Shown in pieces: positions 18,511 through 26,663 of a stretch of DNA of 64,000 nt. The stretch is from Streptomyces puniciscabiei (GTDB lineage: Bacteria > Actinomycetota > Actinomycetes > Streptomycetales > Streptomycetaceae): assembly GCF_006715785.1 (NCBI RefSeq), contig NZ_VFNX01000001.1:5870001-5934000 (forward strand), read 5' to 3'. Each line of letters begins with the position of its first letter. The first letter of the stretch is position 1. The notes under the pieces were generated by a model. The model was not told where the DNA came from. It saw nothing but the letters and a program-made list of their open reading frames with translations, and made no database searches. Both the position numbers and the translations under genes were made by a program.

Positions 18511-18580
18511 GGGGCGCGGGGCTGTATCGATGTGCGGCTCCGCGGCGTGGGCGCGACCAGCACCCACGCAGCCGCACCCG
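18511..18580 (+). repeat. Conserved intergenic element, copy 1
   Basis: A 70-bp stretch between convergent genes (GCGGGGCTGTATCGATGTG...GGCTCCGCGGCGTGGGCGC...) is closely matched by the reverse complement of 37855-37927, with only scattered differences. Elements of this kind recur between genes in streptomycetes. Here it lies where transcription from both sides must stop, so a terminator or RNA-structure role is plausible. Confidence 0.75.
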
Positions 18581-18604
18581 AAAACCGGCCGAACTGCCAG
18601 GGCG

Positions 18605-19327
18605 CTAGGCGGCCTTCGCCTTGGTCGCATACATGTCCACGTACTCCTGCCCCGACAACCGCATGACCTCGGCCATCACGGAGTCGGTGACCGCCCGCAG
18701 CACATACCGGTCCCGGTCCATCCCCTCGTACCGGGAGAACTCCATCGCCTCACCGAACCGCACGGTCACGCGGCCGGGCCGCGGCATCCCCGCCCCGCCC
18801 GGCTGCAGCTTGTCCGTGCCGATCATCGCGAAGGGGACCACAGGCGCGCCCGTCATCAGCGTGAGGCGGGCGATGCCGGTACGGCCCCGGTAGAGGCGGC
18901 CGTCGGGAGAACGCGTGCCCTCCGGGTAGATGCCGAAGATCTTGCCCTCCTCGAGGACGCGCCGCCCGGTCATGAGCGCCGCCACACCACCGCGCCCGCC
19001 GTCGCGGTCCACCGGGATCATGCCGACACCCGTGAAGAACCACGCCATCAGCCGCCCCTTGAGGCTCTTGCCGGTGACGTACTCGTCCTTGCCGATGAAG
19101 AAGACCTGCCGGTCGCACACGAGCGGCAGGATCATCGAGTCGATGAAGGTGAGGTGATTGCCGGCCAGGATCACCGGGCCGTCCCCCGGGATGTGCTCCA
19201 CGCCCTCCACCTGTGGGCGGAACATCAGGCGCATGATCGGTCCGAGCACTGCCTTGATGAGCGCGAAGCGGGACAACGGGTCCTCCGATGTCGAGGGGTC
19301 GATATGAGTCTGTGCAGGTGAGGACAT
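18605..19327 (-). CDS. 1-acyl-glycerol-3-phosphate acyltransferase family protein (PlsC-like)
   Basis: 240 residues. The acyltransferase motif I NHLTFID (NHxxxxD), the motif around GMIPVDRDGG and motif III GIYPEGTRSPDG are in order, with VPFAMIGTD as motif IV. It transfers acyl chains to lysophosphatidate or a related lipid at the inner membrane face. It faces glpQ across 316 bp containing PHO-box-like repeats, the nearest of which is about 40 bp upstream of this gene's start, so either gene could be phosphate-regulated. Confidence 0.9.
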   Translation of the reverse strand: MSSPAQTHIDPSTSEDPLSRFALIKAVLGPIMRLMFRPQVEGVEHIPGDGPVILAGNHLTFIDSMILPLVCDRQVFFIGKDEYVTGKSLKGRLMAWFFTGVGMIPVDRDGGRGGVAALMTGRRVLEEGKIFGIYPEGTRSPDGRLYRGRTGIARLTLMTGAPVVPFAMIGTDKLQPGGAGMPRPGRVTVRFGEAMEFSRYEGMDRDRYVLRAVTDSVMAEVMRLSGQEYVDMYATKAKAA

Positions 19328-19367
19328 TACTCGCGGCCCCGGGCGCGGCGCACATCGGGTACGGCCG

Positions 19368-19422
19368 GTTCACCGAGGTCTTACGAAGTGTTGACCGGGG
19401 TTTACCTGCGGTGACGTCTCGG
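19368..19422. promoter_or_regulatory. Tandem 11-mer PHO-box-like repeats between plsC and glpQ
   Basis: Consecutive 11-bp units in phase: GTTCACCGAGG, TCTTACGAAGT, GTTGACCGGGG, TTTACCTGCGG, TGACGTCTCGG. Units 1, 3 and 4 match the GTTCACC-type PHO box bound by PhoP in Streptomyces; unit 2 is weak. Phosphate control of glpQ genes is established in S. coelicolor. The remainder of the 316-bp gap (19423-19643) holds no gene that I can see. Confidence 0.7.
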
Positions 19423-19643
19423 GGACGCCCCGTAACACCGCTGAGACGGTGTGACGCAGATCGCGCGAAGCCCTCACCCACTCGGCTGCCAGGGCCCCCG
19501 CCGCCGAGGCGACGGGCCGTCACCACCCGCCTCCCACAGGACATACCGCGTCACCCGGGTGTTCCGTCGGGGTCCTCCCTTCGGTCATGTGCGCGCCCCT
19601 ACGATCGGCCCGCATGCACGAGCGGACGGCAGGAGGGGCGCTG

Positions 19644-20834
19644 ATGGGCGGCGACCAGGCGAACGAGCAGACGGCGAACGAGAAGACCCAGGGCACCGGG
19701 CGGCGGGCGCTCCTCGGCGCTGCGGTGTTCGGCGCGGGCGGAGCGGTGCTCGGGCTGCCCGGCGCGGCCGAGGCCGCCGGGACCCGGTCGGCCGTACCGG
19801 GCGGCCGGGGTCTGAAGAGCCTGCCGGTCCCGACGGTCATCGGCCACCGGGGCGCCAGCGGCTACCGCCCCGAGCACACCTTCGGCTCGTACAACCTGGC
19901 CCTGGACCTCGGCGCCGACGTCGTCGAGGCCGGCGACCTGGTGCCCACCAAGGACGGCCATCTGGTCTGCCGGCACGAGCCGGAGATCGGCGGCACCACG
20001 GACGTCGCCTCGCACCCGGAGTTCGCCGACCGCAGGACCACCAAGATGCTGGACGGCGTCGCGACGACCGGCTGGTTCACCGAGGACTTCACGCTCGCCG
20101 AGCTGAAGACGCTGCGCGCGGTCGAGCGGATACCGGCCAACCGGCCGCACAACACCCTCTACAACGGGCGCTGGGAGATCCCCACCTTCGAAGAGGTCCT
20201 GAAGTGGCAGGACGAGCAGACCCGCAAGCGGGGCAAGCAGGTCTGGATCTACCCCGAGACCAAGCACCCCACCTACTTCCGCAAGCTGGGCCTCGGCCTG
20301 GAGGAACGGGTGGCGAAGCTGCTGCGCAAGTACGGCAAGGACGGCCGGAACTCGCCCGTCGTCCTGCAGTCCTTCGAGCCCACCAGCATCCAGAAGCTGA
20401 ACCAGCTGGTCGACAACCCGCTCGTCGTGCTGCTCTCCACGGCGGACAGCCGCCCCTACGACTTCGTGGAGGCCGGCGACCCGCGCACGGTCGCCGATCT
20501 GATCACGCCCAAGGGCCTCAGGGAGATCGCCGGCTACGCCCAGGGCATCGGCCCGACCCTGGACCTGATCATCCCGAAGGACGCGAACGGCAACCTCACC
20601 CGGCCGACGCCCCTGGTCTCCGACGCGCACAAGGTGGGCCTGATCCTGCACCCCTACACCATGCGCAACGAGAACCCCTTCCTCCCGGCCGAGTACCGCA
20701 AGGGCAGCGCGGCCGACGGCTACGGCGACCCCTTCGGCGCCTTCAAGACGTACTTCGCGACCGGCATCGACGGTGTCTTCACCGACAACGCCGACACCGG
20801 CCTGCTCGCCCGCGCCGACTTCCTGGCCGGCTGA
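19644..20834 (+). CDS. glpQ: Secreted glycerophosphodiester phosphodiesterase
   Basis: Hydrolyses glycerophosphodiesters from lipids or teichoic acids to glycerol-3-phosphate and alcohol outside the cell. 396 residues. A twin-arginine signal (RR at 20-21 in GRRALLGAAVFG) is cleaved near residue 45. The metal and catalytic motif is VIGHRGASGYRPEHT (H68, R69), and a second histidine lies in RHEPEIGGTTDV. The long insert YETKHPTYF-type segment (PETKHPTYF) and a C-terminal GVFTDNADTG complete the TIM barrel. The ATG at 19644 follows AGGAGG; the ATG at 19614 lacks one. The PHO-type repeats upstream suggest induction when phosphate is scarce. Confidence 0.93.
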   Translation: MGGDQANEQTANEKTQGTGRRALLGAAVFGAGGAVLGLPGAAEAAGTRSAVPGGRGLKSLPVPTVIGHRGASGYRPEHTFGSYNLALDLGADVVEAGDLVPTKDGHLVCRHEPEIGGTTDVASHPEFADRRTTKMLDGVATTGWFTEDFTLAELKTLRAVERIPANRPHNTLYNGRWEIPTFEEVLKWQDEQTRKRGKQVWIYPETKHPTYFRKLGLGLEERVAKLLRKYGKDGRNSPVVLQSFEPTSIQKLNQLVDNPLVVLLSTADSRPYDFVEAGDPRTVADLITPKGLREIAGYAQGIGPTLDLIIPKDANGNLTRPTPLVSDAHKVGLILHPYTMRNENPFLPAEYRKGSAADGYGDPFGAFKTYFATGIDGVFTDNADTGLLARADFLAG

Positions 20835-20880
20835 GCACGTCAACCGATAGTCCTGTTGTCACTCCGTTCGGGGTGACTGT

Positions 20881-20914
20881 GCGCCGCCCCGGAAACCTCC
20901 CCCCGGGGCGGCGC
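20881..20914 (+). terminator. GC hairpin between glpQ and the sigma-like gene
   Basis: 12-bp perfect stem (GCGCCGCCCCGG and complement) with a 10-base loop. A weaker hairpin (GTCACTCC/GGGGTGAC) lies just upstream at about 20858-20877. It ends only 12 bp before the next ATG, so it could also affect the following gene. Confidence 0.7.
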
Positions 20915-20926
20915 GTCGTTCCGCAT

Positions 20927-21433
20927 ATGACGCACGAGTTGGTAGCCGCCCTGGGCCCGCTGCTCACCGCCGAGGCCTCGGCCGAGGCATATGCGGCCGG
21001 GAGCGAGCCGGGCGACCTGGAACAGGCCGTCTGGCTCCGCCTGCTGGAGCGGCTGGAGAGCGACGGGCCGCCGCCGGACCCCCAGGGCTGGCTGCGCAGG
21101 GCCGTCCGCGCCGAGGCCCGCCGCAGCCGCCGTACCACCCGCCGGGAGCGCCCGTACGGAACCGAGCCGGCCGACGAGGCCCGCACCGACCCCGAGAGCC
21201 ACGTCCTCACGGCCGCCCGGTACCGCGCGCTGCGTGACGCGGTGGGCCGGCTGCCCGGCCGCTGCCCCCGGCTCATCGAGGCCCTGCTGTCCCCGAAGGA
21301 CCTGACATACCGGGAGATCGCAGGGGAGTTGGGTATCTCACAGGGCAGTCTTGGCCCGGAACGCTCCAGATGTCTGGGATGTCTGCGCCGATTGCTCACG
21401 CCGGAGGTTGCGGCCCGCGAAGTGCGGGGATAG
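20927..21433 (+). CDS. Small sigma-70-like (ECF-type) regulator
   Basis: 168 residues. The C-terminus contains a sigma region 4-like helix-turn-helix (LTYREIAGELGISQGSLGPERSRCLGCLRRLL). The N-terminal half (LEQAVWLRLLERLESDG, WLRRAVRAEARRSRR) resembles a reduced region 2. It may be a true sigma factor or a sigma-like regulator. No clear anti-sigma gene is adjacent. The ATG at 20927 has only 12 bp between it and a strong hairpin and no Shine-Dalgarno, so its promoter and start are uncertain. Confidence 0.7.
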   Translation: MTHELVAALGPLLTAEASAEAYAAGSEPGDLEQAVWLRLLERLESDGPPPDPQGWLRRAVRAEARRSRRTTRRERPYGTEPADEARTDPESHVLTAARYRALRDAVGRLPGRCPRLIEALLSPKDLTYREIAGELGISQGSLGPERSRCLGCLRRLLTPEVAAREVRG

Positions 21434-21478
21434 GAGTGAGGGACGACAGGTGATCAGGTGAGCGGGAGGCGTGCGCAC

Positions 21479-21976
21479 ATGGGCATGAGCGTGACCATCT
21501 CGGTGGCGACCGAGCAGGACGCGGAGCAGATCTTCCGGCTCCAGTACCTGTGCTTCCAGAGCGAGGCGGCGCTGTACGGCAACTACCGCATCGACCCGCT
21601 CGTCCAAACACTGGACTCCGTCCGCCAGGAGGTCGCCTCCGACTGCGTCTTCGTCGCCCGGCTCGGCGAGGAGGTGGTCGGCTCGGTGCGCGGCAAGGTC
21701 ACCGAGGACGGCGCCGCCGACATCGGCAAGCTCTGTGTCCACCCCCGCCTGCAGGGCCACGGCATCGGCGCGCGGCTGCTGCGCGCGGCCGAGGCGGCGC
21801 TGGCCGAGGAGCGCGGCGCCACCCGCTTCCGCCTCTTCACCGGCCACCGCAGCGAGGGCAACCTCCGCCTGTACCGCCGCTCGGGCTACGAGACGGTGGG
21901 CCGCTCCAAGGGCGCCGACGGAGTGGAACTGATCATCCTGGAGAAGCAGGCGGGGGCTTACGCGGCTACTGCCTGA
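21479..21976 (+). CDS. GNAT-family N-acetyltransferase
   Basis: 165 residues. The GNAT acetyl-CoA-binding motif A is IGKLCVHPRLQGHGIGARLLRAAE (Q/RxxGxG/A pattern QGHGIG), followed by RLFTGHRSEGNLRLYRRSGYE, the motif B strand-loop. It acetylates an amine of unknown identity. The ATG at 21479 is preferred because GGGAGG lies upstream; the ATG at 21485 and GTG at 21458 are alternatives. Its end overlaps the convergent membrane-protein gene by 11 bp. Confidence 0.87.
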   Translation: MGMSVTISVATEQDAEQIFRLQYLCFQSEAALYGNYRIDPLVQTLDSVRQEVASDCVFVARLGEEVVGSVRGKVTEDGAADIGKLCVHPRLQGHGIGARLLRAAEAALAEERGATRFRLFTGHRSEGNLRLYRRSGYETVGRSKGADGVELIILEKQAGAYAATA

Positions 21977-22388
21977 CGGTGGTGTCCCGCGTCCTCCGCA
22001 ACCAGTACATGGCGGAGACCGGCAACAGCACGGGAATGAAGATGTACCCCGCCCCGTAGTACGACCACACGGTCGTGTCCGGGAACGCCGAGCGGTCGAC
22101 CAGCGTCCACGTGCCGACGATCAGCACACCCGCGAGCTCGGCGGCGCAGCACACCAACGCCGCCCGCCGGGCCGTCTCCCCGCCCCGGATCAGCGTGTAC
22201 GTGATGAACCCGTACACCAGGCCCGCCACCGCCGACAGCGCGTAGGGCAGCGGCGCCCGGCCGAACTCCGTGCTGATCTGGTACGCGGAACGCGACACCG
22301 CGCCGACCACCATCACGCCGTAGAACCAGACGAGCAGCATGCCCGGCCCGCTGATCAACCGGGTCGGCTTCTCCTCCACCGCCGTCAC
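21966..22388 (-). CDS. Small four-helix membrane protein, unknown function
   Basis: 140 residues with about four hydrophobic helices (LLVWFYGVMVVGAV, YALSAVAGLVYGFITYTLI, ALVCCAAELAGVLIVG, YIFIPVLLPVSAMYWL) and a short basic tail. I do not recognise the family with confidence. GTG start, with GGGGAGG upstream and lying within the end of the preceding gene, one base after its stop: the two membrane proteins are translationally coupled. Its end overlaps the convergent acetyltransferase gene. Confidence 0.8.
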   Translation of the reverse strand: MTAVEEKPTRLISGPGMLLVWFYGVMVVGAVSRSAYQISTEFGRAPLPYALSAVAGLVYGFITYTLIRGGETARRAALVCCAAELAGVLIVGTWTLVDRSAFPDTTVWSYYGAGYIFIPVLLPVSAMYWLRRTRDTTVRQ

Positions 22389-22389
22389 C

Positions 22390-22749
22390 TCAGCCTCCCC
22401 AGATGTCATAGAGCCGCACCTCCAGCACGGCCAGCACCACACCGCCCGCGGCCACCGTCACCGAGCCCCACCGGGTCCGCTCGGCCAGGGACATGAACCC
22501 CGCAGCCGGAACGCAGGCGAACGCGCCCAGCAGATACGCCACGAAGATCGTCGTGCCCTGGGCCGGCTTCTCGCCCCGCGCCAGCTGCACGATCCCGACC
22601 ACCAGCTGGATCACCGCCAGCAGCGACACCACGGCCATGCCGATGAAGTGCCAGTCCTTGGTCGGCTGGTCCCGGTGGGCGGCCCAGCCGCACCAGGCGG
22701 CGAGCAGCAGCGCGGCGACCCCGGTCACCAGCGTCAGGGCATTGAGCAT
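22390..22749 (-). CDS. Small four-helix membrane protein, unknown function
   Basis: 119 residues, four hydrophobic segments (LTLVTGVAALLLAAWCGW, FIGMAVVSLLAVIQLVVGIVQL split by a short loop, FVAYLLGAFACVPAAGF, VAAGGVVLAVLEVRL). It is the first gene of a two-gene operon with the next membrane protein and probably forms a complex with it. No catalytic or binding motif is visible. It is divergent from the HAD phosphatase gene across 88 bp. Confidence 0.8.
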   Translation of the reverse strand: MLNALTLVTGVAALLLAAWCGWAAHRDQPTKDWHFIGMAVVSLLAVIQLVVGIVQLARGEKPAQGTTIFVAYLLGAFACVPAAGFMSLAERTRWGSVTVAAGGVVLAVLEVRLYDIWGG

Positions 22750-22837
22750 GCCGTGACCTTATTACGGCCGAAACGGGCGCCGGCCCCCGGCCCCGCCCGC
22801 GAGCCATGGGGTCTAGACCACATCGTAGGGTCTGGGC

Positions 22838-23488
22838 ATGACGATCCACGCGCACGCCCTCCTGTTCGACAACGACGGCACCCTCGTCTCCTCCCTCGAC
22901 TCCGTCGAGCGCTGCTGGACCCGCTGGGCCCGCGAGTACGGCATCAGCGCCGAGGAGTTCGGACGCGTGGCACTGCACGGGCGGCCCGCCGCCGAGATAG
23001 TCGCCGACCTGCTGCCCGCCCACCTGGTCCCGGAGGCGGTCGCCCGGGTCGAGCAGCTGGAGGTGGACGACGTGCCCGGCGGCGGCGTACGGCTGCTGCC
23101 CGGCACGCGGGACTTCCTCGACTCGCTGCCCGCCGAGGTCTGGGCCGTCGTGACCTCCGCCACCCGGCGGCTCGCCGAGGCCCGGCTGGACGCCGTCGGC
23201 ATCCTGCCCAAGACGCTGATCGCCGCCGACGACATCACGCGCGGCAAGCCCGACCCCGAGCCCTATCTGCTCGCCGCCCGGCGGCTCGGCGTCGACCCGG
23301 CCCGCTGTGTCGTCTTCGAGGACGCCCCCGCCGGCCTCCAGGCGGGCCGGGCCGCCGGAATGACCACCGTGGCGTTGGCCACAACCCACCGCGCGGACGA
23401 GCTCGACGCCGACCTCGTGGTGGAGGACCTGTCGGCCCTGTCCGCACTGGTCACCGACGGGGGCGTGGAGATCTCCGTCCGCGGCTGA
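22838..23488 (+). CDS. HAD-superfamily (subfamily IA) phosphatase
   Basis: 216 residues. Motif I LLFDNDGTL carries the nucleophile aspartate, motif II is VVTSATRRL, and motif III/IV is RGKPDPEPY...VFEDAPAGLQAG. The family dephosphorylates sugar phosphates or phosphoglycolate-like molecules; relatives act on small sugar phosphates in the cytoplasm. A -10-like TAGGGT sits six bases before the ATG, with no Shine-Dalgarno, so the transcript is probably leaderless. An inverted repeat 20 bp after the stop is a likely terminator before the met leader. Confidence 0.9.
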   Translation: MTIHAHALLFDNDGTLVSSLDSVERCWTRWAREYGISAEEFGRVALHGRPAAEIVADLLPAHLVPEAVARVEQLEVDDVPGGGVRLLPGTRDFLDSLPAEVWAVVTSATRRLAEARLDAVGILPKTLIAADDITRGKPDPEPYLLAARRLGVDPARCVVFEDAPAGLQAGRAAGMTTVALATTHRADELDADLVVEDLSALSALVTDGGVEISVRG

Positions 23489-23508
23489 GTCCCAGGTCCG
23501 GGCTGTCC

Positions 23509-23535
23509 GCCGCTGTCCACTATCCGGACAGCGGC
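23509..23535 (+). terminator. Terminator after the HAD phosphatase gene
   Basis: 10-bp perfect arms GCCGCTGTCC / GGACAGCGGC around a 7-base spacer. It separates the HAD gene from the met operon leader. Confidence 0.7.
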
Positions 23536-23571
23536 GACCGGTCAGGACCGTGGGTCTGGTTTACTGATCGC

Positions 23572-23661
23572 ATGACCACGACGAGCTGCCGCACCCTTGC
23601 GACCGAGGCGACCATGACGCCCGGTGCTCGTTGTATGTGTCGCCTGATGTGCCGAATGTGA
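23572..23661 (+). CDS. Met/Cys-rich leader peptide upstream of metNIQ
   Basis: A 29-residue open frame, MTTTSCRTL...GARCMCRLMCRM, ending in TGA. The last nine residues hold three Cys and three Met, an extreme bias for the two sulfur amino acids, placed about 200 bp before a methionine importer. A -10-like TTTACT six bases before the ATG would make it leaderless. Ribosome stalling at the Met/Cys run when those tRNAs are uncharged could control the hairpin downstream, as in amino-acid attenuators; cysteine-rich leader peptides are known in actinobacteria. The coding call is inference from bias and context, as no search was possible. Confidence 0.65.
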   Translation: MTTTSCRTLATEATMTPGARCMCRLMCRM

Positions 23662-23697
23662 GCCTTCCAGAGGGCCCCCGCATCAGCTGAGCCATGA

Positions 23698-23737
23698 GGG
23701 TTCCCCCGCTCGAGCGAAGCCGGGAGTGGGGGAGCCC
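23698..23737 (+). promoter_or_regulatory. Hairpin between the leader peptide and metN, possible attenuator
   Basis: 13-bp stem (GGGTTCCCCCGCT with AGTGGGGGAGCCC, including two G-U pairs) and a 14-base loop. It starts 36 bases after the leader-peptide stop. A candidate terminator or antiterminator partner. No alternative structure was computed. Confidence 0.6.
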
Positions 23738-23866
23738 CGAAGCGAGAGCCGTGGCATGTCCGTGCGCGCAGTCCGTACGAGACGCACATCCACTTCCATG
23801 CCTGAACCGCATGCACCCGTGCCCGGGCACACCCACGCCCGCGCACTCGACAGTGACGGAAATCCT

Positions 23867-24901
23867 GTGATCACCACCTCGGGCCTGACCAAGGTCTACC
23901 GCTCCCGCGGCCGCGAGGTCACCGCCCTCGACGGCGTCGATCTCCACGTCCGCGAAGGCGAGGTCTACGGCGTCATCGGCCAGTCCGGCGCCGGCAAGTC
24001 CTCCCTCATCCGCTGCGTCAACCTGCTGGAGCGCCCCACCTCCGGCACCGTGACCGTCGCCGGACAGGACCTCACCGCCCTCGCCGGCCGCGGCCCGCGC
24101 GCCGGCCGCGAACTGCGCCGGGCGCGCAGCCGTATCGGCATGGTCTTCCAGCACTTCAACCTGCTCTCCTCGCGCACCGTGCAGGACAACGTCGAGCTGC
24201 CGCTGGAGATCCTCGGAAAGTCCGGGAAGGAACGTTCCCGCAAGGCGCTGGAGCTGCTCGACCTGGTCGGCCTCGCCGACAAGGCGAAGGCCTACCCGGC
24301 CCAGCTCTCCGGCGGCCAGAAGCAGCGCGTCGGCATCGCCCGCGCCCTGGCCGGCGACCCCAAGGTGCTGCTCTCCGACGAGGCCACCAGCGCCCTCGAC
24401 CCCGAGACCACCCGCTCCATCCTCCAGCTGCTGCGCGACCTGAACCGGCAGCTGGGCCTGACCGTCCTGCTCATCACCCACGAGATGGACGTCGTGAAGG
24501 CGGTCTGCGACTCCGCCGCCCTCATGGAGAAGGGCAGGATCGTGGAGGCCGGCACGGTCAGCGAGCTGCTGGCCACCCCCGGCTCGGAGCTGGCCGCCGC
24601 GCTCTTCCCGGTGAGCGGTGAGCGCACGGACGCCGACCGCACCGTCATCGACGTCACCTTCCATGGCGAGGCCGCGACCCAGCCGGTCATCTCCCAGCTC
24701 GCGCGGACCTACAACATCGACATCTCGATCCTCGGGGCCGCCATCGACACCGTCGGCGGCCTGCAGATCGGCCGGATGCGCATCGAGCTGCCCGGCCGCT
24801 ATGAGGACAACGTGGTGCCGATCGGCTTCCTGCGCGAGCAGGGCCTGCAGATCGACGTGGTGGGCCAGGAGGCTCCGCTGGTGAAGGAAGGTGCCAAGTG
24901 A
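23867..24901 (+). CDS. metN: Methionine ABC transporter ATP-binding protein
   Basis: ATPase of the D/L-methionine importer, 344 residues. Walker A is GQSGAGKSS, the Q-loop GMVFQHFNLL, the signature LSGGQKQR, Walker B VLLSDEATS and the H-loop LLITHEMD; a C-terminal NIL regulatory domain (about 265-340, VIDVTFHGEAATQPVI onward) binds methionine in homologues and inhibits transport. The GTG at 23867 gives the usual family N-terminus (ITTSGLTKVYRSRG); upstream ATGs at 23756 and 23798 would add residues not seen in relatives. Its end overlaps metI by 4 bp. Confidence 0.95.
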   Translation: MITTSGLTKVYRSRGREVTALDGVDLHVREGEVYGVIGQSGAGKSSLIRCVNLLERPTSGTVTVAGQDLTALAGRGPRAGRELRRARSRIGMVFQHFNLLSSRTVQDNVELPLEILGKSGKERSRKALELLDLVGLADKAKAYPAQLSGGQKQRVGIARALAGDPKVLLSDEATSALDPETTRSILQLLRDLNRQLGLTVLLITHEMDVVKAVCDSAALMEKGRIVEAGTVSELLATPGSELAAALFPVSGERTDADRTVIDVTFHGEAATQPVISQLARTYNIDISILGAAIDTVGGLQIGRMRIELPGRYEDNVVPIGFLREQGLQIDVVGQEAPLVKEGAK

Positions 24902-25635
24902 CCTGGTCGGAGATGCAGCCGCTGCTGTCGCAGGCGTGTACCGAGACGTTCCAGATGGTGCTCTGGTCGACCCTGATCGCCGTCGCCGCCGGCCTCCCGC
25001 TCGGCATCCTCCTCGTCCTCACCGACCGGGGCGGCCTGCTGCAGAACGTCCTCGCCAACAAGGTGATCGGCCAGATCGTGAACATCGGCCGGTCCATGCC
25101 GTTCATCATCCTGATGGTCGCCCTGATGAGCTTCACGCGCTGGGTCACCGGGACGACGATCGGCACGACCGCCGCGATCGTGCCGCTCGCCATCGGCGGC
25201 ATCCCGTTCTTCGCCCGGCTGGTCGAGACGGCTGTCCGCGAAGTGGACAACGGTCTCGTCGAGGCCGTGCAGTCCATGGGCGGCAACACCTGGACGATCG
25301 TCCGCAAGGTTCTGATCCCCGAGTCCCTGCCCTCGCTGATCGCCTCCACCACCACTACGGTCATCGCGCTCATCGGCTACTCCGCCATGGCCGGCACGGT
25401 CGGCGGCGGCGGCCTCGGCGACCTCGCCGTCCGCTACGGCTACCAGCGCTTCGAGACCGAGCTGATGTGGATCACCGTGGCGATCCTCGCCGTCGTGATC
25501 TCCCTGATCCAGTTCGCCGGCGACTTCGCGGCCCGCTCCCTGCACAGCCGCGGCGGCCGCTCCGGCCCGGCCCCGAAGCTCCGCCTGCTGAAGGCGAAGG
25601 AGCCGGCGGCGGCCGACGTCAGCAAGGTCGCCTGA
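24898..25635 (+). CDS. metI: Methionine ABC transporter permease
   Basis: 245 residues, about five membrane helices, with the permease EAA loop EAVQSMGGNTWTIVRKVLIPESLPSL (about residues 120-145) that contacts MetN. The GTG start overlaps the metN stop. It forms the MetN2I2 channel for methionine. A positively charged, Lys/Arg-rich C-terminal tail follows the last helix. Confidence 0.95.
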   Translation: MTWSEMQPLLSQACTETFQMVLWSTLIAVAAGLPLGILLVLTDRGGLLQNVLANKVIGQIVNIGRSMPFIILMVALMSFTRWVTGTTIGTTAAIVPLAIGGIPFFARLVETAVREVDNGLVEAVQSMGGNTWTIVRKVLIPESLPSLIASTTTTVIALIGYSAMAGTVGGGGLGDLAVRYGYQRFETELMWITVAILAVVISLIQFAGDFAARSLHSRGGRSGPAPKLRLLKAKEPAAADVSKVA

Positions 25636-25702
25636 GCGTCCCTCAAGACTCCCCGTCCACCCATACACGGGGTCGCACCACCCTTAAGGAAAGGCACTTT
25701 TC

Positions 25703-26533
25703 GTGCGTAACACCGCCAAGCTCACCACCGCCGTCCTCGCCGCCGGAACCCTCACCTTCGGGCTGACCGCCTGCGGCTCCGGCAGCTCCTCCAGCTCGCA
25801 CGACTACAGCGGCCCGCTGGTCGTCGCCGCGAGCCCGACCCCGCACGCCGAGATCCTGAACTTCGTCAAGGACAAGCTGGCGAAGAAGGCGGGCCTCGAC
25901 CTGCAGGTCAAGGAGTTCACCGACTACATCACGCCGAACACGGCGACCGAGGACGGCTCGGTGGACGCCAACTACTTCCAGAACCAGCCGTACCTGGACG
26001 ACTTCAACACCAAGCGCGGCACCCACATCGTGCCGGTCGTCACGGTGCACCTGGAGCCGCTCGGCCTGTACTCCCACAAGGTCAAGAAGGCCGACGCCCT
26101 GAAGAGCGGTGCGACCATCGCCGTCCCGAACGACGCCGTCAACGAGGCCCGCGCCCTGAAGCTGCTCGCCGCGGGCGGGCTCATCACCCTCAAGCCCGGC
26201 GCCGGCAACGAGGCCACCCCGCAGGACATCGCCAAGAACCCCAAGAACCTGAAGTTCAAGGAGGTCGAGGCGGCCCAGACCCCCCGCTCCCTGGACGACG
26301 TGGACGCCGCCGTCGTGAACGGCAACTACGCCATCTCGGCCGGTCTGAAGCCCGCCAAGCAGGCCCTCGTCCTGGAGTCCGCCACGAACAACCCGTACGC
26401 CAACTTCGTCGCCGTGAAGAAGGGCAACGAGAAGGACCCGCGGGTGAAGAAGCTCGCCAAGCTCCTCGTCTCGCCCGAGGTCAAGAAGTTCATCGAGGAC
26501 AAGTACCAGGGCTCGGTCATCCCGTCCTTCTGA
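25703..26533 (+). CDS. metQ: Methionine-binding lipoprotein
   Basis: 276 residues. The signal peptide ends in lipobox LTAC, so Cys24 is lipidated; a Ser/Gly linker follows. The NlpA/MetQ fold is recognised by VVAASPTPHAEIL, VDANYFQNQPYL and NGNYAI. It captures methionine outside and delivers it to MetI. GTG start with AAGGAAAGG upstream; 67 bp separates it from metI and a terminator follows. Confidence 0.95.
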   Translation: MRNTAKLTTAVLAAGTLTFGLTACGSGSSSSSHDYSGPLVVAASPTPHAEILNFVKDKLAKKAGLDLQVKEFTDYITPNTATEDGSVDANYFQNQPYLDDFNTKRGTHIVPVVTVHLEPLGLYSHKVKKADALKSGATIAVPNDAVNEARALKLLAAGGLITLKPGAGNEATPQDIAKNPKNLKFKEVEAAQTPRSLDDVDAAVVNGNYAISAGLKPAKQALVLESATNNPYANFVAVKKGNEKDPRVKKLAKLLVSPEVKKFIEDKYQGSVIPSF

Positions 26534-26550
26534 CGCCGGTCGCAACGCAC

Positions 26551-26581
26551 GGGGTCCGCGCCCTCACCGGGTGCGGACCCC
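26551..26581 (+). terminator. Terminator of metNIQ
   Basis: 13-bp stem (GGGGTCCGCGCCC and its partner, one G-U pair) with loop TCACC, 17 bp after the metQ stop. Confidence 0.85.
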
Positions 26582-26663
26582 GTCGTGCGGTTCGGTGGTT
26601 TCATGCTGCATGCTGGGCAGTTCAGCAGGCCCTGAAGGTTTTTCCGAAGTTACGGAGTGGCGC

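Noticed and set aside
23489..23866. A SAM riboswitch upstream of metNIQ
   Set aside because: I see no conserved SAM-I, SAM-II or SAM/SAH motifs; the leader peptide is a better explanation.
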